In this document: positions 25,334-35,662 of the stretch, in pieces | Layout of the letters: every line of letters begins with the position of its first letter | Position numbering within the stretch: position 1 is the first letter of the stretch | Assembly (NCBI RefSeq): GCF_900637545.1 | Contig: NZ_LR134376.1 | Span: forward strand, 3,119,001-3,183,000 | DNA length: 64,000 nucleotides | Direction of reading: 5' to 3' | DNA from: Aeromonas encheleia | Lineage (GTDB): Bacteria > Pseudomonadota > Gammaproteobacteria > Enterobacterales > Aeromonadaceae | Made by a program: the position numbers and the translations under genes | Notes under the pieces: model-generated | Told to the model about the DNA's origin: nothing | What the model saw: only the letters and a program-made list of their open reading frames with translations | The model's database searches: none

Positions 25334-26695
25334 TCAGATCGCCACCAGTCGCTCCAGATCGCTGCGCGTGAGGTGTTTGGTATCCACCTTCACGTAGAGC
25401 GAGCGTTCGGCTTCGACCAGCAGCACGTCGCTCACCCCCTCACAGGCGCGGATCTTCTGCTCCAGCGCGGGGGTCGCGGCGACCCCCTCCGGCAGCACTA
25501 TGCGCAGGCTGCTCACATAGGGGGGCTCCTGCATGGTCAGGCTTATCCCCAGCCAGAGCAGGGCCAGCACGGCGCAGCTGCCGAACACCAGGGGCGCACC
25601 GCCGAGGCTGTAGAACAGGCCGCCCAGGCTGCCACCGATGGCGACCCCGATGAACTGGCTGGTGGAGTAGACCCCCATGGCAGTGCCCTTGTAACCCGGT
25701 GGCGACTCCTTGCTGATGAGCGACGGCAGCAGCGCCTCCATCACGTTGAAGCCGATGAAGAAGAGCTGCAGCCCGGCGAGCAGGCCCCACAGCTGCAACC
25801 CGGCTTGCCACAGCACCACTTCGGCGATGAGCATCACCAGCACGCAAGCCTGGAATACCCGCTTCATCTGGCGGCGTTTTTCGGCATAGATGATGAAGGG
25901 CACCACGCTGACAAAGGCGACCAGCATGGTGACCAGATAGGCCTGCCACTGGCTGTCACGGGGCAGACCGGCCTGCTCCAGCAGCGGCGGCAGCGCCACG
26001 AAGCTCGACATCAGCAGGGTGTGCACGCAGAGGATGCCGAGGTTGAGTTTGAGCAGGCGCGGGTTGGTGAGCACTGTGCGGATCCCCCCCTTCACCAGCG
26101 CCGACTCGCGGTTGCGCAGGTGGCTGGTCGGGGTCGGCACCCACCACAGGGTGATGCCGATGCCCCCCAGCGCCAAGAGGGCGATCAGCCAGAACAGGCC
26201 GGACAGCCCCAGCGCGTGGGTGATGAGGGGGCCCGTCACCATGGCGATAGCGAAGGTGATGCCAAAGCTCACCCCGATGAAGGCCATCGCCTTGGTGCGG
26301 TTCTGCTCGCGGGTGAGATCCGAGAGCAGCGCCATGACGGCCGCCGAGATGGCGCCGCTGCCCTGCAGGGCACGGCCGACGATGACCCCCAAGATGGAGT
26401 CGCTGAGGGCGGCGATGACGGCCCCAAGGGCGAACATCAGCAGGCCGCCGACGATGAGCGGCTTTCTGCCGATGCGATCGGAGAGCAGGCCGAACGGGAT
26501 CTGGAACAGCGCCTGGGTCATGCCATAGATGCCGATGGCAAGGCCGATCAGGGCTTCGGAGGCGCCCGCCAGAGACATGCCATAGGTGGTCAGCACCGGC
26601 AGCACCATAAACATGCCGAGCATGCGCAGGGAGAAGACGGAGCCGAGCGCCCAGGTCGCGCGGCGCTCGCCCCTCGTCATGGTGAAATCATTCAT
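25334..26695 (-). CDS. yajR: MFS transporter YajR with C-terminal YAM domain
   Basis: Inner-membrane proton-coupled transporter of unknown substrate. 453 residues: twelve hydrophobic segments, the MFS motif A GLLSDRIGRKPL between helices 2 and 3, then a soluble ferredoxin-like YAM domain (about 390-453: SSLRIVLPEGVAATPAL...VLLVEAERSLYVKVDTKHL), which is specific to YajR. E. coli YajR is 454 residues and also lies downstream of cyoE, so both length and neighbourhood agree. Transcribed in the same direction as cyo but separated by a hairpin. Confidence 0.92.
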   Translation of the reverse strand: MNDFTMTRGERRATWALGSVFSLRMLGMFMVLPVLTTYGMSLAGASEALIGLAIGIYGMTQALFQIPFGLLSDRIGRKPLIVGGLLMFALGAVIAALSDSILGVIVGRALQGSGAISAAVMALLSDLTREQNRTKAMAFIGVSFGITFAIAMVTGPLITHALGLSGLFWLIALLALGGIGITLWWVPTPTSHLRNRESALVKGGIRTVLTNPRLLKLNLGILCVHTLLMSSFVALPPLLEQAGLPRDSQWQAYLVTMLVAFVSVVPFIIYAEKRRQMKRVFQACVLVMLIAEVVLWQAGLQLWGLLAGLQLFFIGFNVMEALLPSLISKESPPGYKGTAMGVYSTSQFIGVAIGGSLGGLFYSLGGAPLVFGSCAVLALLWLGISLTMQEPPYVSSLRIVLPEGVAATPALEQKIRACEGVSDVLLVEAERSLYVKVDTKHLTRSDLERLVAI

Positions 26696-26803
26696 GATGG
26701 CCTCGATAGGTCAAAGAGAAGGGAGACGCAAGGGGTGGATGACGCAAGGCGCGTCACACCCGAACAGCGGGAAAAGTGCCCCGCAGGGCGGCCCCATAAT
26801 AAC

Positions 26804-26827
26804 AGAGCCGGGAAGGTTCCCGGCTCT
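26804..26827 (-). terminator. Hairpin between cyoE and yajR
   Basis: AGAGCCGGGAA / TTCCCGGCTCT with only two central bases, so the innermost pairs must open. The following tract on the minus strand is GTTATTATGG. Probable terminator or attenuator of the cyo operon. Confidence 0.65.
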
Positions 26828-26861
26828 GGATTTCATGCATTTAGGGGTGCAGTTCACACTA

Positions 26862-26958
26862 TCAGGGCAGCATGCTCACCAGCACGGGAGTCGCGTCCGG
26901 CTGGAAGTCCACCGACATCATCACGCTCAGGCAGGTGATGGTGACGATGGAGAACATG
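26862..26958 (-). pseudogene. Detached second copy of the cyoE 3' end
   Basis: 97 bases reproducing the final 31 codons plus stop of cyoE (encoding [14 protein letters not shown] through VLVSMLP, stop), 109 bases downstream of the real end. About eight bases differ and every one I checked is synonymous, so this is a tail from a diverged functional allele. It has no start codon of its own in context. Confidence 0.8.
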
Positions 26959-26970
26959 TCCGCGTCAGGA

Positions 26971-27864
26971 TCACGGCAGCATGCTCACCAATACCGGCGT
27001 CGCGTCCGGCTGGAAGTCCACCGACATCATCACGCTCAGACAGGTAATGGTGACGATGGAGAACATGAACAACTTGCGGGCCCACAGGGAGTCATCGACC
27101 GCCTGCTTGTAACCCGACAGCGCCATCCCCAGCCACCAGACACTCACCGCCGTGGCCACGATCAGATACTTGTAACCGGCATAACCGCCGAGGAACAGCA
27201 TCAGGGTCGGCACCATAAACGCCAGTATGTAGAGGGTGATATGGTGTTTGGCCACCGAGATCCCCTTCACCACCGGCAACACCGGGATGTTGGCGGCCTG
27301 GTAATCCTTGAAGCGGAAGATGGCAATCGCATAGGAGTGCGGCATCTGCCACAGGCTGAAGATCGCCAGCAGGATCAGGGCGCCCGAGTCGAACTCGTTG
27401 CTCACCGCGCAGTAGCCGATGACGGGTGGCGCGGCGCCGGAGAGGCTGCCGACCAGGGTGCCATAGACCGAATGGCGCTTCATGTAGAGGCTGTAGACGC
27501 CCACATAGACCAGGAAGCCGAGCACTGCCAGCAAGGCGGCCAACGGATTGGCCGCAAAGTAGAGCAGTGCAATGCCCGCAACGCCGAGTGCGCTCGCATA
27601 CCAGAGCGACACGCCAGGGGCGATCAGCCCCTTCACCAGGGCGCGGTTCTTGGTCCGCTCCATGATGCAGTCGATGTCCCGGTCGATGTAGTTGTTGAAC
27701 ACACAACCGGAGGCGACCACCAGTGACACCCCCGCCATGGTCAGGATGAACAGGGGAACGTCCAGGCTCCCCTTGGAGGCCAGCAGGAATCCGCCGATAA
27801 CCGAGATGAGGTTACCGAAGATGATGCCCGGTTTGGTCACTTGCAGGTATTGCTTCATCATCAC
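26971..27864 (-). CDS. cyoE: Protoheme IX farnesyltransferase
   Basis: Inner-membrane prenyltransferase that converts heme b to heme o for the bo3 oxidase. 297 residues with about nine membrane helices. Its Asp-rich site [17 protein letters not shown] and second loop [19 protein letters not shown] are typical of UbiA-family heme o synthases. Last gene of cyoABCDE, 10 bases after cyoD. Confidence 0.96.
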   Translation of the reverse strand: MMMKQYLQVTKPGIIFGNLISVIGGFLLASKGSLDVPLFILTMAGVSLVVASGCVFNNYIDRDIDCIMERTKNRALVKGLIAPGVSLWYASALGVAGIALLYFAANPLAALLAVLGFLVYVGVYSLYMKRHSVYGTLVGSLSGAAPPVIGYCAVSNEFDSGALILLAIFSLWQMPHSYAIAIFRFKDYQAANIPVLPVVKGISVAKHHITLYILAFMVPTLMLFLGGYAGYKYLIVATAVSVWWLGMALSGYKQAVDDSLWARKLFMFSIVTITCLSVMMSVDFQPDATPVLVSMLP

Positions 27865-27874
27865 ACCAACCCGC

Positions 27875-28207
27875 TTAGTGAACCATCATGTTGACGTTGA
27901 GGTTGTACATGATCCACAGGGAACCCACCACCACTATGGCGATGATGAGCACGGTAAACACCAGTGCCACCAGGTTCCAGCGCTCCTCAGACGAGGTGTT
28001 CATGTGCAGGAAGTAGGCCAGATGCACGAAGATCTGGACCACCGCCATGGCAACCACGGTACCCAGCACCATGGCATGGGAGGCGCTGCCGTCCATCACC
28101 ATCCAGAACGGGATCGCGGTCAGGATCACTGACAGCACGAAGCCGATCAGGTAGGACTTGGCGCTGCCGTGGCTGGCGCCGTGATTATCGACTGCATGAC
28201 TACTCAT
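27875..28207 (-). CDS. cyoD: Cytochrome bo3 oxidase subunit IV
   Basis: Small three-helix inner-membrane subunit of the ubiquinol oxidase, thought to aid assembly of subunit I. 110 residues (E. coli 109) with the family segments [19 protein letters not shown] and [11 protein letters not shown]. Directly abuts cyoC. Confidence 0.95.
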   Translation of the reverse strand: MSSHAVDNHGASHGSAKSYLIGFVLSVILTAIPFWMVMDGSASHAMVLGTVVAMAVVQIFVHLAYFLHMNTSSEERWNLVALVFTVLIIAIVVVGSLWIMYNLNVNMMVH

Positions 28208-28822
28208 TTACATTGCCCCCATCAGATAGACCACGGTGAAGACGCAGATCCACACCACGTCCAGGAAGTGCCAGAACAGGCTCAGGCACATCAGGCGAGT
28301 ACGGTTGCGCTCGGTCAGCCCCTTCTTGGCTACCAGCACCATCATCACGATGATCCAGATAAGGCCGCTGGTCACGTGGATACCGTGGGTACCGACCAGG
28401 GTGAAGAAGGCGGACAGGAAGCCACTGCGCTGCGGGCCGAAGCCCTCGGCGATCAGGTGATGGAACTCGTAGATCTCCATGGCGATGAAGCCGGCACCGA
28501 GCAAGAAGGTCACCAGCAGCCAGCCGTTGACGGCGGCCACCTTGTTCTTGTTCATGGCCAGCATGCCAAAACCGAAGGTGATGGAGCTGAACAGCAGCAG
28601 CATGGTTTCGGCGAACACGAACGGCAGCTCGAAAATGTCCTTGCCGCTCGGGCCGCCGGCGGTGCCGTTGACCAGGACTGCATAGGTTGCGAACAGGGTC
28701 GCAAACAGGATGCAGTCACTCATCAGGTAGATCCAGAAACCGAACACCTTGGTGGCACCGGCATCATGGTGCCCATGATCGTCATGGGCGCCGTGAGTGT
28801 GATGTAGAACGTCAGTTGCCAT
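28208..28822 (-). CDS. cyoC: Cytochrome bo3 oxidase subunit III
   Basis: Five-helix inner-membrane subunit without cofactors in the bo3 ubiquinol oxidase. 204 residues, as in E. coli. [21 protein letters not shown], the [13 protein letters not shown]-like block and [16 protein letters not shown] are typical of subunit III. Lies 4 bases after cyoB. Confidence 0.96.
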   Translation of the reverse strand: MATDVLHHTHGAHDDHGHHDAGATKVFGFWIYLMSDCILFATLFATYAVLVNGTAGGPSGKDIFELPFVFAETMLLLFSSITFGFGMLAMNKNKVAAVNGWLLVTFLLGAGFIAMEIYEFHHLIAEGFGPQRSGFLSAFFTLVGTHGIHVTSGLIWIIVMMVLVAKKGLTERNRTRLMCLSLFWHFLDVVWICVFTVVYLMGAM

Positions 28823-28826
28823 AGCG

Positions 28827-30803
28827 TCAGGCTACCTTGTTGATGTTGTCGAAATGCTGACCTTCGATGCGCTCGATCTCGTCAACCTGTACGTAGTAGT
28901 CCACATCCTCGTTGAAGCTGTGGATGATCCAGGTGGCGATCATGCCGACGAAGCCGGCGATGGCCATCCACCAGATGTGCCAGATCATGGCGAAGCCAAA
29001 CACCACGCTGAGGGCGGCGATGACCACACCGGCACCAGAGTTCTTCGGCATGTGGATGGGGGCGTACCTGGCCGGCTGCAGGAAGGCAGAGCCGTCCTCT
29101 TTCGCTTCCCAGAAGGCGTCGAGACCCTTCACCTTCGGCTCGATGGCGAAGTTGTAGAACGGCGGCGGAGAGGAAGTGGCCCACTCCAGGGTACGGCCAC
29201 CCCAGGGATCGCCGGTCCAGTCACGGTTCTTCTCGCGGTCACGGATACTGACCACGACCTGGATCACCTGGCACAGGACGCCGATGGCAATCAGGCCGGC
29301 ACCGCAGGCGGCCACGACCAGCCAGCCGTGGAACTCGGGATCGATGTTCTGGCTGACCCTACGGGTCATGCCCATGAAGCCCAGCACATAGAGCGGCATG
29401 AAGGCCACGAAGAAGCCGGTGATCCAGAACCAGAACGCGCGCTTGCCCCAGACGTCATCCAGCTTGAAGCCGAACGCCTTCGGGAACCAGTAGGTGATAC
29501 CGGCGAAGCAACCGAACACCACGCCGCCGATGATGACGTTGTGGAAGTGGGCGATCAGGAACAGGCTGTTGTGCAGCACGAAGTTGGCGGCCGGCACCGA
29601 CAGCAGTACCCCGGTCATGCCACCGACGGTGAAGGTGATGATGAAGCCGACGGTCCATAGCATGGGCGAGCTGAACTCGATGCGACCGCGATACATGGTG
29701 AACAGCCAGTTGAAGATCTTCACCCCGGTCGGGATGGAGATGATCATGGTGGTGATGCCGAAGAAGGCATTCACGTTGGCGCCCGATCCCATGGTGAAGA
29801 AGTGGTGCAACCAGACCACGAAGGAGAGCACGGTAATGGCCACGGTGGCCCACACCAGGGAGGTGTAACCGAACAGCTTCTTCTTGCAGAAGGTCGCCAC
29901 GATTTCGGAGAAGATCCCGAACACCGGCAGCACCAGGATATACACCTCGGGGTGACCCCAGGCCCAGATCAGGTTGATGTACATCATCATGTTGCCACCC
30001 ATGTCATTGGTAAAGAAATGGGTGCCGAGGTAACGGTCTGCGGTGAGCAGGGCGATGGTGACGGTCAGGATCGGGAAGGAGGCGATGATCAGGATGTTGG
30101 CGCACAGGGCGGTCCAGGTGAACACCGGCAACCGCATCATGGTCATGCCTGGGGCACGCATCCGGATGATGGTGGCAAAGAAGTTGACACCGGTCAGCAG
30201 GGTACCCAGACCCGAGATCTGCAGGCTCCAGATCCAGTAATCGACCCCGACGCCCGGACTGAAGTCCACGCCCGACAAGGGCGGATAGGCCAGCCAGCCG
30301 GTCTGGGCGAATTCACCGACCGCCAGGGAGACGTTGATCAACACCACGGCCGCGGCGGTAAACCAGAAGCTCAGGTTGTTGAGGAAGGGGAAGGCGACGT
30401 CACGGGCACCGATCTGCAGCGGCACTACGATGTTCATCAGGCCGATCACCAGTGGCATGGCCACGAAGAAGATCATGATGACGCCGTGGGCGGTGAAAAT
30501 CTGGTCGTAGTGATGCGGTGGCAGTATGCCCTCGCCCCCGGCCGACGCCATCACCTGCTGGGTCCGCATCATCACCGCATCGGCGAAGCCGCGCAGCAGC
30601 ATGACCATCCCCAGGATGAGATACATGATACCGAGGCGCTTGTGATCCACCGAGGTGAACCACTCTTTCCACAGGTATTCCCACTTGCCGAAATAGGTGA
30701 TCAGCCCGGCAATGGCCAACCCGCCCAATATGATACCGGCTATCGTGACCATGATGATGGGTTCATGGTACGGGATAGCGTCGAGTGTTAACTTTCCAAA
30801 CAT
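28827..30803 (-). CDS. cyoB: Cytochrome bo3 oxidase subunit I
   Basis: Catalytic subunit: oxidises ubiquinol, reduces oxygen to water and pumps protons across the inner membrane. 658 residues (E. coli 663). [12 protein letters not shown] holds the Cu_B His and the cross-linked Tyr, [10 protein letters not shown] gives further Cu_B ligands, and [10 protein letters not shown] carries the heme ligands. Two bases separate it from cyoA. Confidence 0.98.
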   Translation of the reverse strand: MFGKLTLDAIPYHEPIIMVTIAGIILGGLAIAGLITYFGKWEYLWKEWFTSVDHKRLGIMYLILGMVMLLRGFADAVMMRTQQVMASAGGEGILPPHHYDQIFTAHGVIMIFFVAMPLVIGLMNIVVPLQIGARDVAFPFLNNLSFWFTAAAVVLINVSLAVGEFAQTGWLAYPPLSGVDFSPGVGVDYWIWSLQISGLGTLLTGVNFFATIIRMRAPGMTMMRLPVFTWTALCANILIIASFPILTVTIALLTADRYLGTHFFTNDMGGNMMMYINLIWAWGHPEVYILVLPVFGIFSEIVATFCKKKLFGYTSLVWATVAITVLSFVVWLHHFFTMGSGANVNAFFGITTMIISIPTGVKIFNWLFTMYRGRIEFSSPMLWTVGFIITFTVGGMTGVLLSVPAANFVLHNSLFLIAHFHNVIIGGVVFGCFAGITYWFPKAFGFKLDDVWGKRAFWFWITGFFVAFMPLYVLGFMGMTRRVSQNIDPEFHGWLVVAACGAGLIAIGVLCQVIQVVVSIRDREKNRDWTGDPWGGRTLEWATSSPPPFYNFAIEPKVKGLDAFWEAKEDGSAFLQPARYAPIHMPKNSGAGVVIAALSVVFGFAMIWHIWWMAIAGFVGMIATWIIHSFNEDVDYYVQVDEIERIEGQHFDNINKVA

Positions 30804-30806
30804 CGA

Positions 30807-31826
30807 TTATTCCTCGGATCCTGCTTTCACACTCTTGTCATCCATCGGCATGGCCATGTGCCCGGCATGCTCAGCGGAGGTCATGTCGCCATGATCCATG
30901 TCGGCCATGTCCATCCCGTCGTCATGCTTGGCGGCGGCTTCGTGCTGCATGCCTTTGTGCTCACCCGGCTTCATGTCACCCATGAACTTGTTGATCACAT
31001 TGACGAACAGCTTGGGATCGGCGCTGGCGAAGTACTCTACCGGATGGTTTTCGCTCTTCTTGGCCAGCACATCGAACTCGCCCATGGTGTTCAGCATCTT
31101 GGGAGACTGCTTCACCTTGGCGACCCAGGCATCGAAACCGGCCTGATCGGTCGTGGCGATGGCCTTGAACTTCATGCCGGAGAAGCCGGCGCCGCTGTAG
31201 CTGCCGGAGATCCCCTTGTACTGACCCGCCTCGTTGGCAATCAGATGCAACTTGGTCTGCATCCCGGCCATGGCGTAGATCTGACCGCCCAGTTGCGGAA
31301 TGAAGAAGGAGTTCATCACGGTGTCGGAGGTCACCCGGAAATTGACCGGGGTATTGACCGGGAAGGCCAGCTCATTGACCGAGGCGATACCCAGTTCCGG
31401 ATAGACAAACAACCATTTCCAGTCGAGGGAAATAACATCGACCTGGATCGGTTTGACGTCCGATTCCAGCGGTTTATAAGGATCCAGCGAGTGGGAAGTT
31501 TTCCAGGTAATCACCGCCAGGATGGCGACAATAATGACGGGTACGGTCCAGACAACCGCTTCAATCTTGTTGGAGTGAGACCAATCCGGGGTGTATTTGG
31601 CGGTGGTATTGGATGCTCTGTATTTACGAGCAAAGGCCACCGTCATAATAATCACAGGAATCACTACAATTAACATCAGACCGAGTGCGGTTAATATTAG
31701 TGACTTCTGTTCCAGACCAACCTGCCCTTTGGGGCTCATCAGAGCCATGTCGCAGCCACTCAGCAAGCCAGCGGTTGCAATCAACAGCAAAGCGCCCAAG
31801 CCCCTCTTTACTTCAAAAGGTCTCAT
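30807..31826 (-). CDS. cyoA: Cytochrome bo3 oxidase subunit II
   Basis: Lipoprotein subunit of the ubiquinol oxidase; signal peptide with lipobox LLSGC (Cys25), two membrane helices and a periplasmic cupredoxin-fold domain lacking Cu_A ligands, as expected of a quinol oxidase. 339 residues, longer than E. coli (315), mainly through a Met/His/Asp-rich C-terminal tail ([15 protein letters not shown]...). A shorter tail of the same character exists in E. coli CyoA. First gene of cyoABCDE. Confidence 0.96.
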   Translation of the reverse strand: MRPFEVKRGLGALLLIATAGLLSGCDMALMSPKGQVGLEQKSLILTALGLMLIVVIPVIIMTVAFARKYRASNTTAKYTPDWSHSNKIEAVVWTVPVIIVAILAVITWKTSHSLDPYKPLESDVKPIQVDVISLDWKWLFVYPELGIASVNELAFPVNTPVNFRVTSDTVMNSFFIPQLGGQIYAMAGMQTKLHLIANEAGQYKGISGSYSGAGFSGMKFKAIATTDQAGFDAWVAKVKQSPKMLNTMGEFDVLAKKSENHPVEYFASADPKLFVNVINKFMGDMKPGEHKGMQHEAAAKHDDGMDMADMDHGDMTSAEHAGHMAMPMDDKSVKAGSEE

Positions 31827-32283
31827 GCAATGTCCTCATCGTTTCAAGGCTTATTGGTATAATAAAAATGCAGCATTTTATTGCATCAGACCGGCATGTG
31901 AACAACATGAAAAATTAATCCGGAAGTTGTTTTTTGTTTGGTGCGAAGATGCGTTATTTGTTAAACGCTTGACAGTGACGATTTTTATACGATCACAAAT
32001 TTCTGATTCAGCCTGCATTGCTTTCATTTCGATCCCTCATCGAGCAACAACTGGGCAACACTCTCACTTCCCCTTAATGTTGTCATGGTCAATATGCATC
32101 ATTTTCTGCTGGTGGATATTCTGACTGCACGCTTTTTAATCAACAAAACCTTGATCTGATCGGGGTAAGTGATGAGATAAAATAATAAATAATTAATCAA
32201 ATAACTGTGTGATTAACTTCCTGCCATGGTGGGAACGGCGGCAAAAAACGGCCATTAGAGTCCGCCTCCCATCCATGCCTCAT
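31827..32283. other. Intergenic region carrying the cyo promoter
   Basis: About 450 AT-rich bases without a gene. The cyo promoter must lie near cyoA, and ArcA/FNR control is usual for this operon, but I found no site that stands out enough to mark. Confidence 0.4.
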
Positions 32284-32309
32284 AAAAAAGGCCTCCAATG
32301 GAGACCTTT
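32284..32309 (-). terminator. Terminator of the carboxymuconolactone decarboxylase-like gene
   Basis: On the minus strand a 10-bp stem AAAGGTCTCC / GGAGGCCTTT (one mismatch) with a 3-base loop leads into TTTTTT. Confidence 0.75.
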
Positions 32310-32385
32310 CTATCGAGCTTCCCTGCTCCTGTTCACACCAGGTTCATCTCCCTGGATGACAGGGCGGCCATGCCCCTCTCCAGAC

Positions 32386-32829
32386 TCAGCTAAGCGGGTG
32401 TTCCATCCGGGTGGCGACGGCAATCCGGTTCCAGGCGTTGATGGTGACTATCTGCATCAGACACTGGGCCAGCAGGGTCTCGCCGAGCAGCGCCAGCCCC
32501 TGCCGATAGACCTCCTCGCTCAGCCCCTGCCCGGCGATCAGGGTCACCTCGTCGGTCAGCGCCAGCACGGCCCGCTCACGCTCATCGAACAGCGGGGATT
32601 CGCGCCAGGCGGACAGCGCCAGCAGACGTTGCGGGCTCTCCTGCTGCTTCATCGCCACCTCGGCGTGCATCTGGATGCAGTAGGCGCAGCCATTGATCAT
32701 GGAGGCCCGCAGCTTGATGAGCTCCTTGAGCCGGGAGGGGATCTCGGTGCCACCGAGATAGGACTCCAGCCCCATCATGGCCTGGATGGCGGCGGGGATC
32801 TGCTGGGCGAGCTGGATACGGTCTGACAT
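32386..32829 (-). CDS. Carboxymuconolactone decarboxylase / AhpD-like protein
   Basis: 147-residue helical protein of the CMD/AhpD superfamily. NGCAYCIQMHAEVA contains the CxxC-x2-H redox motif found in AhpD-like peroxidase partners, so a peroxidase or disulfide role is more likely than true ring decarboxylation. Divergent from a LysR regulator 121 bases away, which probably controls it. Confidence 0.85.
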   Translation of the reverse strand: MSDRIQLAQQIPAAIQAMMGLESYLGGTEIPSRLKELIKLRASMINGCAYCIQMHAEVAMKQQESPQRLLALSAWRESPLFDERERAVLALTDEVTLIAGQGLSEEVYRQGLALLGETLLAQCLMQIVTINAWNRIAVATRMEHPLS

Positions 32830-32924
32830 GGTGCGGCTCCTGTGGCGCTATGCCCGTCTCGGGCGATGACGGCATTGTTCACCTTCTCACCGATGAATAG
32901 AATACCGTCACAACCTGCAACAGT

Positions 32925-32941
32925 TTTGCATTAAACGCAAA
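32925..32941. promoter_or_regulatory. Possible LysR-type operator in the divergent intergenic region
   Basis: TTTGC-N7-GCAAA, a dyad of the T-N11-A type used by LysR-family regulators, immediately before the regulator's ribosome binding site. Placement suggests autoregulation. Confidence 0.4.
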
Positions 32942-32950
32942 GGAGTGTCC

Positions 32951-33868
32951 GTGCTGGATCGCATTCGTATCCTGGCCCAGGTAGTGGAGTCAGGCAGCTT
33001 CTCCCGCGCCGCCCGCGCCCTCAATCTGGCCCCCTCCTCGGTGACCCGTACCATCGACAGCCTGGAGCAACAGCTGGGGGTGCCCCTGTTCAAGCGCAGC
33101 ACCCGCCAGCTGGTGCTGACCGAGCAGGGGGAGTATTTCCTCGCCCGCTCGGTGCGCCTGCTGGAGGAGGCCGAGCAGCTGGTGCAATCCCTCCAGCCCC
33201 TGCACGTGGCGCCCCGTGGCCCATTGCGGGTCTCGGTGTTCGAGAGCTTCGGGGCGGCCTGGCTGGCGCCGCGGCTGCCCGCGTTTCTGGCCCGCTACCC
33301 CGGGGTCAGGGTCGAGATCGAGTTCGACAACCGGCTGGTGGATCTCAATGCCGACAACGTAGACGTGGCCATTCGCATCGGGCGCCCGACCGACAGCAGC
33401 CTGCATGCCCGCCACCTGCTGGCGAACCGGACCCTGCTGGTCGCCTCCCCCGCCTATCTGGCGCAGCATGGCGAGCCCGTCCATCCCGATGAGCTGGCCA
33501 GTCACAACTGCCTCATCCGCGGCCAGGGCCGTCAGCGCCAGCATTGGTTTTTCCGGCGCGGGGCTGAGCGGCGCAAGGTCGCGGTGCAGGGCAATCTCGC
33601 CTCCGTCGGCGGCACGCCCCTGCTCTGCGCGGCCCAGGCGGGATGCGGGCTCTTGCTGCTGTCGAGCTGGATGGTGCAGCAGGGGATCGACGATGGCAGC
33701 CTGCGCCAGCTGCTGCCCGACTGGCAGGCCTCCCCTTACGAGGATCGCCACGACGAGATCTTTGCGGTGTTTCGCGGTGGCCGCTTCTTGAAGCCGCAGA
33801 CCCGCGCCTTCATCGACTTTCTGATCGAGGTGATGGCGCCGCTGCAGGGGTCAGACGGGAAGGCTTGA
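32951..33868 (+). CDS. LysR-family transcriptional regulator
   Basis: 305 residues. N-terminal winged HTH (about 1-60: FSRAARALNLAPSSVTRTIDSLEQQLGVPLF) and a C-terminal periplasmic-binding-type effector domain (PLRVSVFESFGAAWLAPRL onward), as in the CrgA/DmlR-like branch. I chose GTG 32951 because AGGAG lies 5 bases upstream; GTG 32945 in the same frame would overlap that site. Probably controls the divergent CMD-like gene; the inducer is unknown. Confidence 0.88.
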   Translation: MLDRIRILAQVVESGSFSRAARALNLAPSSVTRTIDSLEQQLGVPLFKRSTRQLVLTEQGEYFLARSVRLLEEAEQLVQSLQPLHVAPRGPLRVSVFESFGAAWLAPRLPAFLARYPGVRVEIEFDNRLVDLNADNVDVAIRIGRPTDSSLHARHLLANRTLLVASPAYLAQHGEPVHPDELASHNCLIRGQGRQRQHWFFRRGAERRKVAVQGNLASVGGTPLLCAAQAGCGLLLLSSWMVQQGIDDGSLRQLLPDWQASPYEDRHDEIFAVFRGGRFLKPQTRAFIDFLIEVMAPLQGSDGKA

Positions 33869-33979
33869 CCGCCTGCTGCCTAGTCGGCCAGGGCGATGGG
33901 AAAGAGAGGATGCGAAAATAAGAAAATAAACAGCCGGGCACCTGGCCCGACTGCGGCTCACGGGGTATGCATGTCGGCT

Positions 33980-34312
33980 CTATTTATGCGGCTTGCGCCC
34001 GTCCGGGACGGCGGGAGGGGTACGGTAGTCACCATAGGGAAAGATGTTGCGCAGCCGCTGGGCCACCGGCTCGGGGATGGAGCGGGAGAAGACCAGCCTG
34101 ACGCCGTTGTCGTCGCGCTGACCCAGGATCCGGCCCCGCACCGGATCCTGCTGCAGGATCTGCTTGGCCTGGGCCAGGAAGCGCGGCGACACCGCGCCTC
34201 GCTTCAGCTGCACCTTGCCAGGTTGCAGCCGGATCTCGAACAGGGCGCCACGCCCCAGCTTCATCAGCCACCAGATCAGGGCTATCGCCACCAACAAAGA
34301 CAACCAGGCCAT
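33980..34312 (-). CDS. DUF3634-like small membrane-anchored protein
   Basis: 110 residues: one N-terminal membrane helix (MAWLSLLVAIALIWWLMKLG) followed by a cytoplasmic domain (FEIRLQPGKVQLKRGAVSPRFLAQAKQIL). It resembles the DUF3634 family known from Vibrio and Aeromonas. No assigned function; single gene. Confidence 0.7.
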   Translation of the reverse strand: MAWLSLLVAIALIWWLMKLGRGALFEIRLQPGKVQLKRGAVSPRFLAQAKQILQQDPVRGRILGQRDDNGVRLVFSRSIPEPVAQRLRNIFPYGDYRTPPAVPDGRKPHK

Positions 34313-34411
34313 CCGTTTCCCCTTCCCATGCTTAACTTCTGGTCAGTATAGGCCGCGCCAGCCGGTGATTACCTGGCGAGCATCACGCTTTGTCCATCCT
34401 GCGGGCGAGCC

Positions 34412-35380
34412 TCAGCAATCCTTGCCCCAGGCCACCAGCGTCTCGCGATAGAGCGCCAGCAGCGCCTGATCCCGTACCGCCACCCCGACCCGCTGGGCCG
34501 GATAGCCCGCCCACTCATCGTGGGGATGCGCCTTGTCATCGAACTTCTGCAGGGTGTGGCCGATGGCGGGGCCACCGTCGATGACCCGCACCGGCCCTTC
34601 CCGCAGGGTAAACAGGGTCGGATCGATCACATAGGCGATGGCGGAGGGATCGTGCACATGGCAGCCATCCAGGCCGATGCGCTCGGAATAGAAGCGCAGG
34701 TAGAAGCGGCTCACCGCCCACAGGAAGCGACCCGGCTCGCCCGCCTCATCCCGCAGCGCATCGAGGTAGCGGCTGCTGAAGAAGCTCTGCTGGGTCACGT
34801 CCAGCCCGATGATCACCACGGGCCAGGGGGCGGTGAACACCACATCCGCGGCCTCGGGATCATCGTGAATATTGGCCTCGGCATAGGGGGTCACGTTGCC
34901 GCGATGACCGTTGACGCCAAAGGCGCCGCCCATCACCACCACCTGCTTCACCAGCCCGGTGATCTCGGGCGCCTCCTGCAGCGCCAGCGCCAGGTTGGTG
35001 AGCGGCCCTATGGTGACCAGGGTGATCTCGCCGGGAGCGGCCTTCACCGCCTCGACTATGTATTGCCAGGCCGGACGGGGATCCGCGCTGATGGTCACCT
35101 CCCCCGCCTCCACATCCCCCAGCCCGCTCGGGCCGTGCACCACTGTGGTCGGCCCGACCGGCTCGCGTCGCAGCGGGGCGGCCGCTCCCTGGGCCACATC
35201 CGCCTTCATGCCGTATTTCTGCTTGAGCCAGAGTGCGTTGCGGGTACCGTTCTCGATGGTGGCATTGCCAAACACTGTGGTGATGGCGAGCAGATCGATG
35301 GCGGGGTGTGCCTCGGCAAAGAGTATTGCCATGGCGTCGTCGATACCGGGATCGGTATCCAGAATGATCTTGTGGGTCAT
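34412..35380 (-). CDS. Inosine/uridine-preferring nucleoside hydrolase
   Basis: Hydrolyses the N-glycosidic bond of ribonucleosides for salvage. 322 residues from ATG 35380, preceded by GGAGG. The calcium-binding signature DTDPGIDDAMA opens the protein, and VTIGPLTNLALAL, VVMGGAFGVNGHRGNVTPYAEANIHDDPEAA and CHVHDPSAIAYV are family blocks containing the active-site residues. The frame extends 22 codons further upstream without support. Whether it favours purines or pyrimidines is not clear. Confidence 0.9.
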   Translation of the reverse strand: MTHKIILDTDPGIDDAMAILFAEAHPAIDLLAITTVFGNATIENGTRNALWLKQKYGMKADVAQGAAAPLRREPVGPTTVVHGPSGLGDVEAGEVTISADPRPAWQYIVEAVKAAPGEITLVTIGPLTNLALALQEAPEITGLVKQVVVMGGAFGVNGHRGNVTPYAEANIHDDPEAADVVFTAPWPVVIIGLDVTQQSFFSSRYLDALRDEAGEPGRFLWAVSRFYLRFYSERIGLDGCHVHDPSAIAYVIDPTLFTLREGPVRVIDGGPAIGHTLQKFDDKAHPHDEWAGYPAQRVGVAVRDQALLALYRETLVAWGKDC

Positions 35381-35662
35381 GGGGCCTCCATACAACAGAA
35401 CTGCCAGTGTAGCGGTCTGCCACCCGTTTAACAGCGCAGGGATCACAGCCTAGCGCTTTGCTCTGCTTCAACCCCGCCGACCGACGACATCTTGAGCAAG
35501 CCAGACTGACCGGCAGAGGGCGGCCCTGCACCGAGGGGGCAAACTGCCGAGATTATGGGCAACCGGACGGGGATCGGCCTCCATCGCCTTGTGGGCCGGC
35601 GTACGGGATGGTATCACTTGGCCTCATTGCCACTCATTCCAACCACTTGCCGAGGCACCCTA

